A DNA stretch of 42,120 nt, taken from positions 1-42,120 of the forward strand of contig ONIZ01000009.1 in assembly GCA_900317975.1 (NCBI GenBank), in the 5' to 3' direction. This DNA comes from an uncultured Bacillota bacterium (GTDB taxonomy: Bacteria > Bacillota_I > Bacilli_A > RF39 > UBA660). Positions 41,392-42,120 of the stretch are shown one piece after another. Position numbers and translations under genes: made by a program. The notes beneath the pieces are model-generated. The model did no database searches, was not told the origin of the DNA, and was given only the letters and a program-made list of their open reading frames with translations. How positions within the stretch are numbered: the first letter of the stretch is position 1; every line of letters begins with the position of its first letter.

Positions 41392-41421
41392 TTATTTTAT
41401 AATGGGGTTAGCCGGAAACAT
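41392..41421 (-). CDS. Second mini-ORF before second CPBP gene (MFPANPIIK)
   Basis: A nine-residue ORF, MFPANPIIK, identical in sequence to the one at 39440-39469 except for a synonymous Pro codon. AAGGTG precedes its ATG at 41421. It lies between the terminator and the CPBP gene. Confidence 0.4.
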   Translation of the reverse strand: MFPANPIIK

Positions 41422-41436
41422 CACCTTATCAAAAAT

Positions 41437-41468
41437 ATATAAAAAAATCACCATTTTTAGTGATTTTA
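41437..41468 (-). terminator. Attenuator terminator after leader peptide 7
   Basis: AATCAC-TAAAAATG-GTGATT followed by seven Ts on the minus strand. AAACATC before it and GATGTTT after it could pair instead and open the terminator, the arrangement of an attenuator. Confidence 0.65.
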
Positions 41469-41524
41469 GATGTTTTTTGTCAATTTTTACTTTCTTTTTA
41501 TATAAAAGATGCAAGATCTAGTTT

Positions 41525-41596
41525 TTAATTTTCCTTTATTTTATAAGGATTTCTATTAGGGGTTAGATAGATATTAGTTTTATTTTCGTTATTCAT
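41525..41596 (-). CDS. Leader peptide 7, upstream of second CPBP gene
   Basis: A 23-residue ORF beginning MNNENKTNI and continuing YLTPNRNPYKIKEN, with AAAGGAGTTGATCC before its ATG. It lacks the NWLxxI stretch of leaders 1-4 but keeps the NKTNI and YLTP..NPYKI motifs. The TATAAT at 41628-41633 precedes it. Confidence 0.6.
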   Translation of the reverse strand: MNNENKTNIYLTPNRNPYKIKEN

Positions 41597-41627
41597 TTGG
41601 ATCAACTCCTTTTATAAAATCATTAAA

Positions 41628-41668
41628 ATTATAGCATAAAAAAGGCAGATTTTGTACTAATCTGTCTA
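41628..41668 (-). terminator. Terminator plus overlapping promoter
   Basis: CAGATT-AGTACAA-AATCTG and TTTTTT end the FtsX-like gene. TACAAA, a 17-base spacer and TATAAT (41633-41628) form a promoter within the same stretch for leader 7. Confidence 0.65.
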
Positions 41669-41745
41669 AATTTATACCATTTATATGTTCTTAAATATTC
41701 TGTAATCAACATTTTTAAAATAATTGCTTGGACATATGGCAATTT

Positions 41746-42120
41746 TTATATAGAATCAAGCATTATTTCTTTTATTGGTATTTTATTCAATTTTTTAGAA
41801 TAATATCTAATTAATAATTCATAAACAATATTAAATATAGCCAGTGTAATAAAGAATACTTTAAAATTAAATTTATATTCAGGTACTTCAATATCTTTAA
41901 AGACTACTTCTACCATTATTTTTAATAAATAATATTGATATAATGTACCTAAAGCAAAACCAATGTAAGAAACAACTCTATAACTATCTAATATATATTT
42001 TCTACAATCACTCATTTGATAACCAAATACTCTCATCATACCAATATTCTTTTTTTGATTTTTTATTAAAGTATTCATTGCTAATAACATAGTAACTGAT
42101 GATAGTACTATTCCTATTAT
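41746..42120 (-). CDS. FtsX-like ABC transporter permease, C-terminal fragment
   Basis: The last 124 codons are in the window; the 5' end lies beyond the right edge, because the frame is open to 42120. MLLAMNTLIKNQKKNIGMMR, then VFGYQMSDCRKYILDSYRVV, and a final membrane segment are typical of the last FtsX domain of MacB-type permeases. It would be part of an ABC exporter of peptides or drugs. The boundary element GCCATATGTCC follows the stop. Confidence 0.8.
   Translation of the reverse strand: MIGIVLSSVTMLLAMNTLIKNQKKNIGMMRVFGYQMSDCRKYILDSYRVVSYIGFALGTLYQYYLLKIMVEVVFKDIEVPEYKFNFKVFFITLAIFNIVYELLIRYYSKKLNKIPIKEIMLDSI

Noticed and set aside
33916..41640. T-box or known riboswitch in the repeated leaders
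   Set aside because: No T-box sequence or specifier stem could be found. The conserved part is a reading frame, and the downstream genes share no metabolite.
33916..41745. Integron-like cassette array with attC sites
   Set aside because: Gene direction and repeats recall integrons, but no tyrosine integrase is present. The repeats encode peptides and promoters, and no GTTRRRY/RYYYAAC pair folds consistently at gene ends.
33916..41745. CRISPR array
   Set aside because: The repeats are spaced by whole genes, are not short and identical, and no Cas genes occur.
1..42120. Mycoplasma genetic code with TGA as Trp
   Set aside because: Several convincing genes end in TGA (for example at 4234, 34179 and 35914) and Trp is encoded by TGG throughout, so the standard bacterial code applies.
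1..42120. tRNA or rRNA genes
   Set aside because: No cloverleaf ending in a CCA-type acceptor, GGTTCGAATCC-like arm or rRNA segment was seen on either strand.

Overview
The window is about 42 kb of very AT-rich DNA. TGA is used as a stop and TGG as Trp, and Shine-Dalgarno sites are strong (AAGGAGG, GAGGTGAT). The surface and sortase genes are Gram-positive in type. This points to a low-GC Bacillota, possibly of the Erysipelotrichales or RF39 kind; the species cannot be told. Every gene except one IS110 transposase lies on the minus strand, so the gene order below runs from right to left.

Left edge (1-3.4 kb): the first 47 codons of rbgA (ribosome-assembly GTPase), followed immediately by two overlapping large serine recombinase genes. 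This looks like the left junction of an integrative conjugative element (ICE). From 3.4 to 5.1 kb there are small overlapping ORFs and an ArpU-like regulator behind a strong promoter. The 5' leader of that operon carries two near-identical terminator hairpins, each with a start-stop (ATG-TAA) mini-ORF in its loop.

Cargo (5.1-15.7 kb): a membrane protein, an 800-residue peptidoglycan-binding protein with a glycoside-hydrolase-like domain, secreted proteins, an IS110-family element with a structured 5' non-coding region (candidate bridge RNA), three XRE regulators (two of them membrane-anchored with an extracytoplasmic domain), and a membrane protein with Asp-box-like motifs.

Transfer module (15.9-31.9 kb): VirD4 coupling protein, SSB-like protein, DUF4313-like protein, MobL/MobP-type relaxase, two small DNA-binding accessory proteins beside a candidate oriT, M23 peptidase, OB-fold-like protein, VirB4, VirB3/PrgI-like, VirB6/TrbL-like, VirB2-like, SSB, DUF3846-like protein, winged-helix protein, sortase with its SpaA-type surface protein, a Ser/Asn-rich anchored protein and ParB. 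Together these make a conjugation machine: relaxase plus coupling protein, a VirB-like channel, a cell-wall hydrolase and a surface adhesin.

Right part (31.97-42.12 kb): a Rad50/SMC-like ATPase and then an array of unrelated accessory genes, all in one direction: LOG-family protein, S51 peptidase, GNAT acetyltransferase, acyltransferase with AbrB regulator, two CPBP proteases, a SAP/DUF6434-like protein and an FtsX-like ABC permease cut by the window edge. Seven copies of a repeated 5' leader lie between them. Each copy encodes a short peptide beginning M(N/D)..NKTNI with its own Shine-Dalgarno and is usually followed by a hairpin or terminator and a second mini-ORF. The substitutions are largely synonymous, so the peptide itself appears to be selected. 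This looks like a reusable ribosome-sensing attenuator attached to many genes, and it is the most unusual feature of the window. I cannot tell whether the array belongs to the ICE or to the host chromosome, because no right attachment site can be identified.
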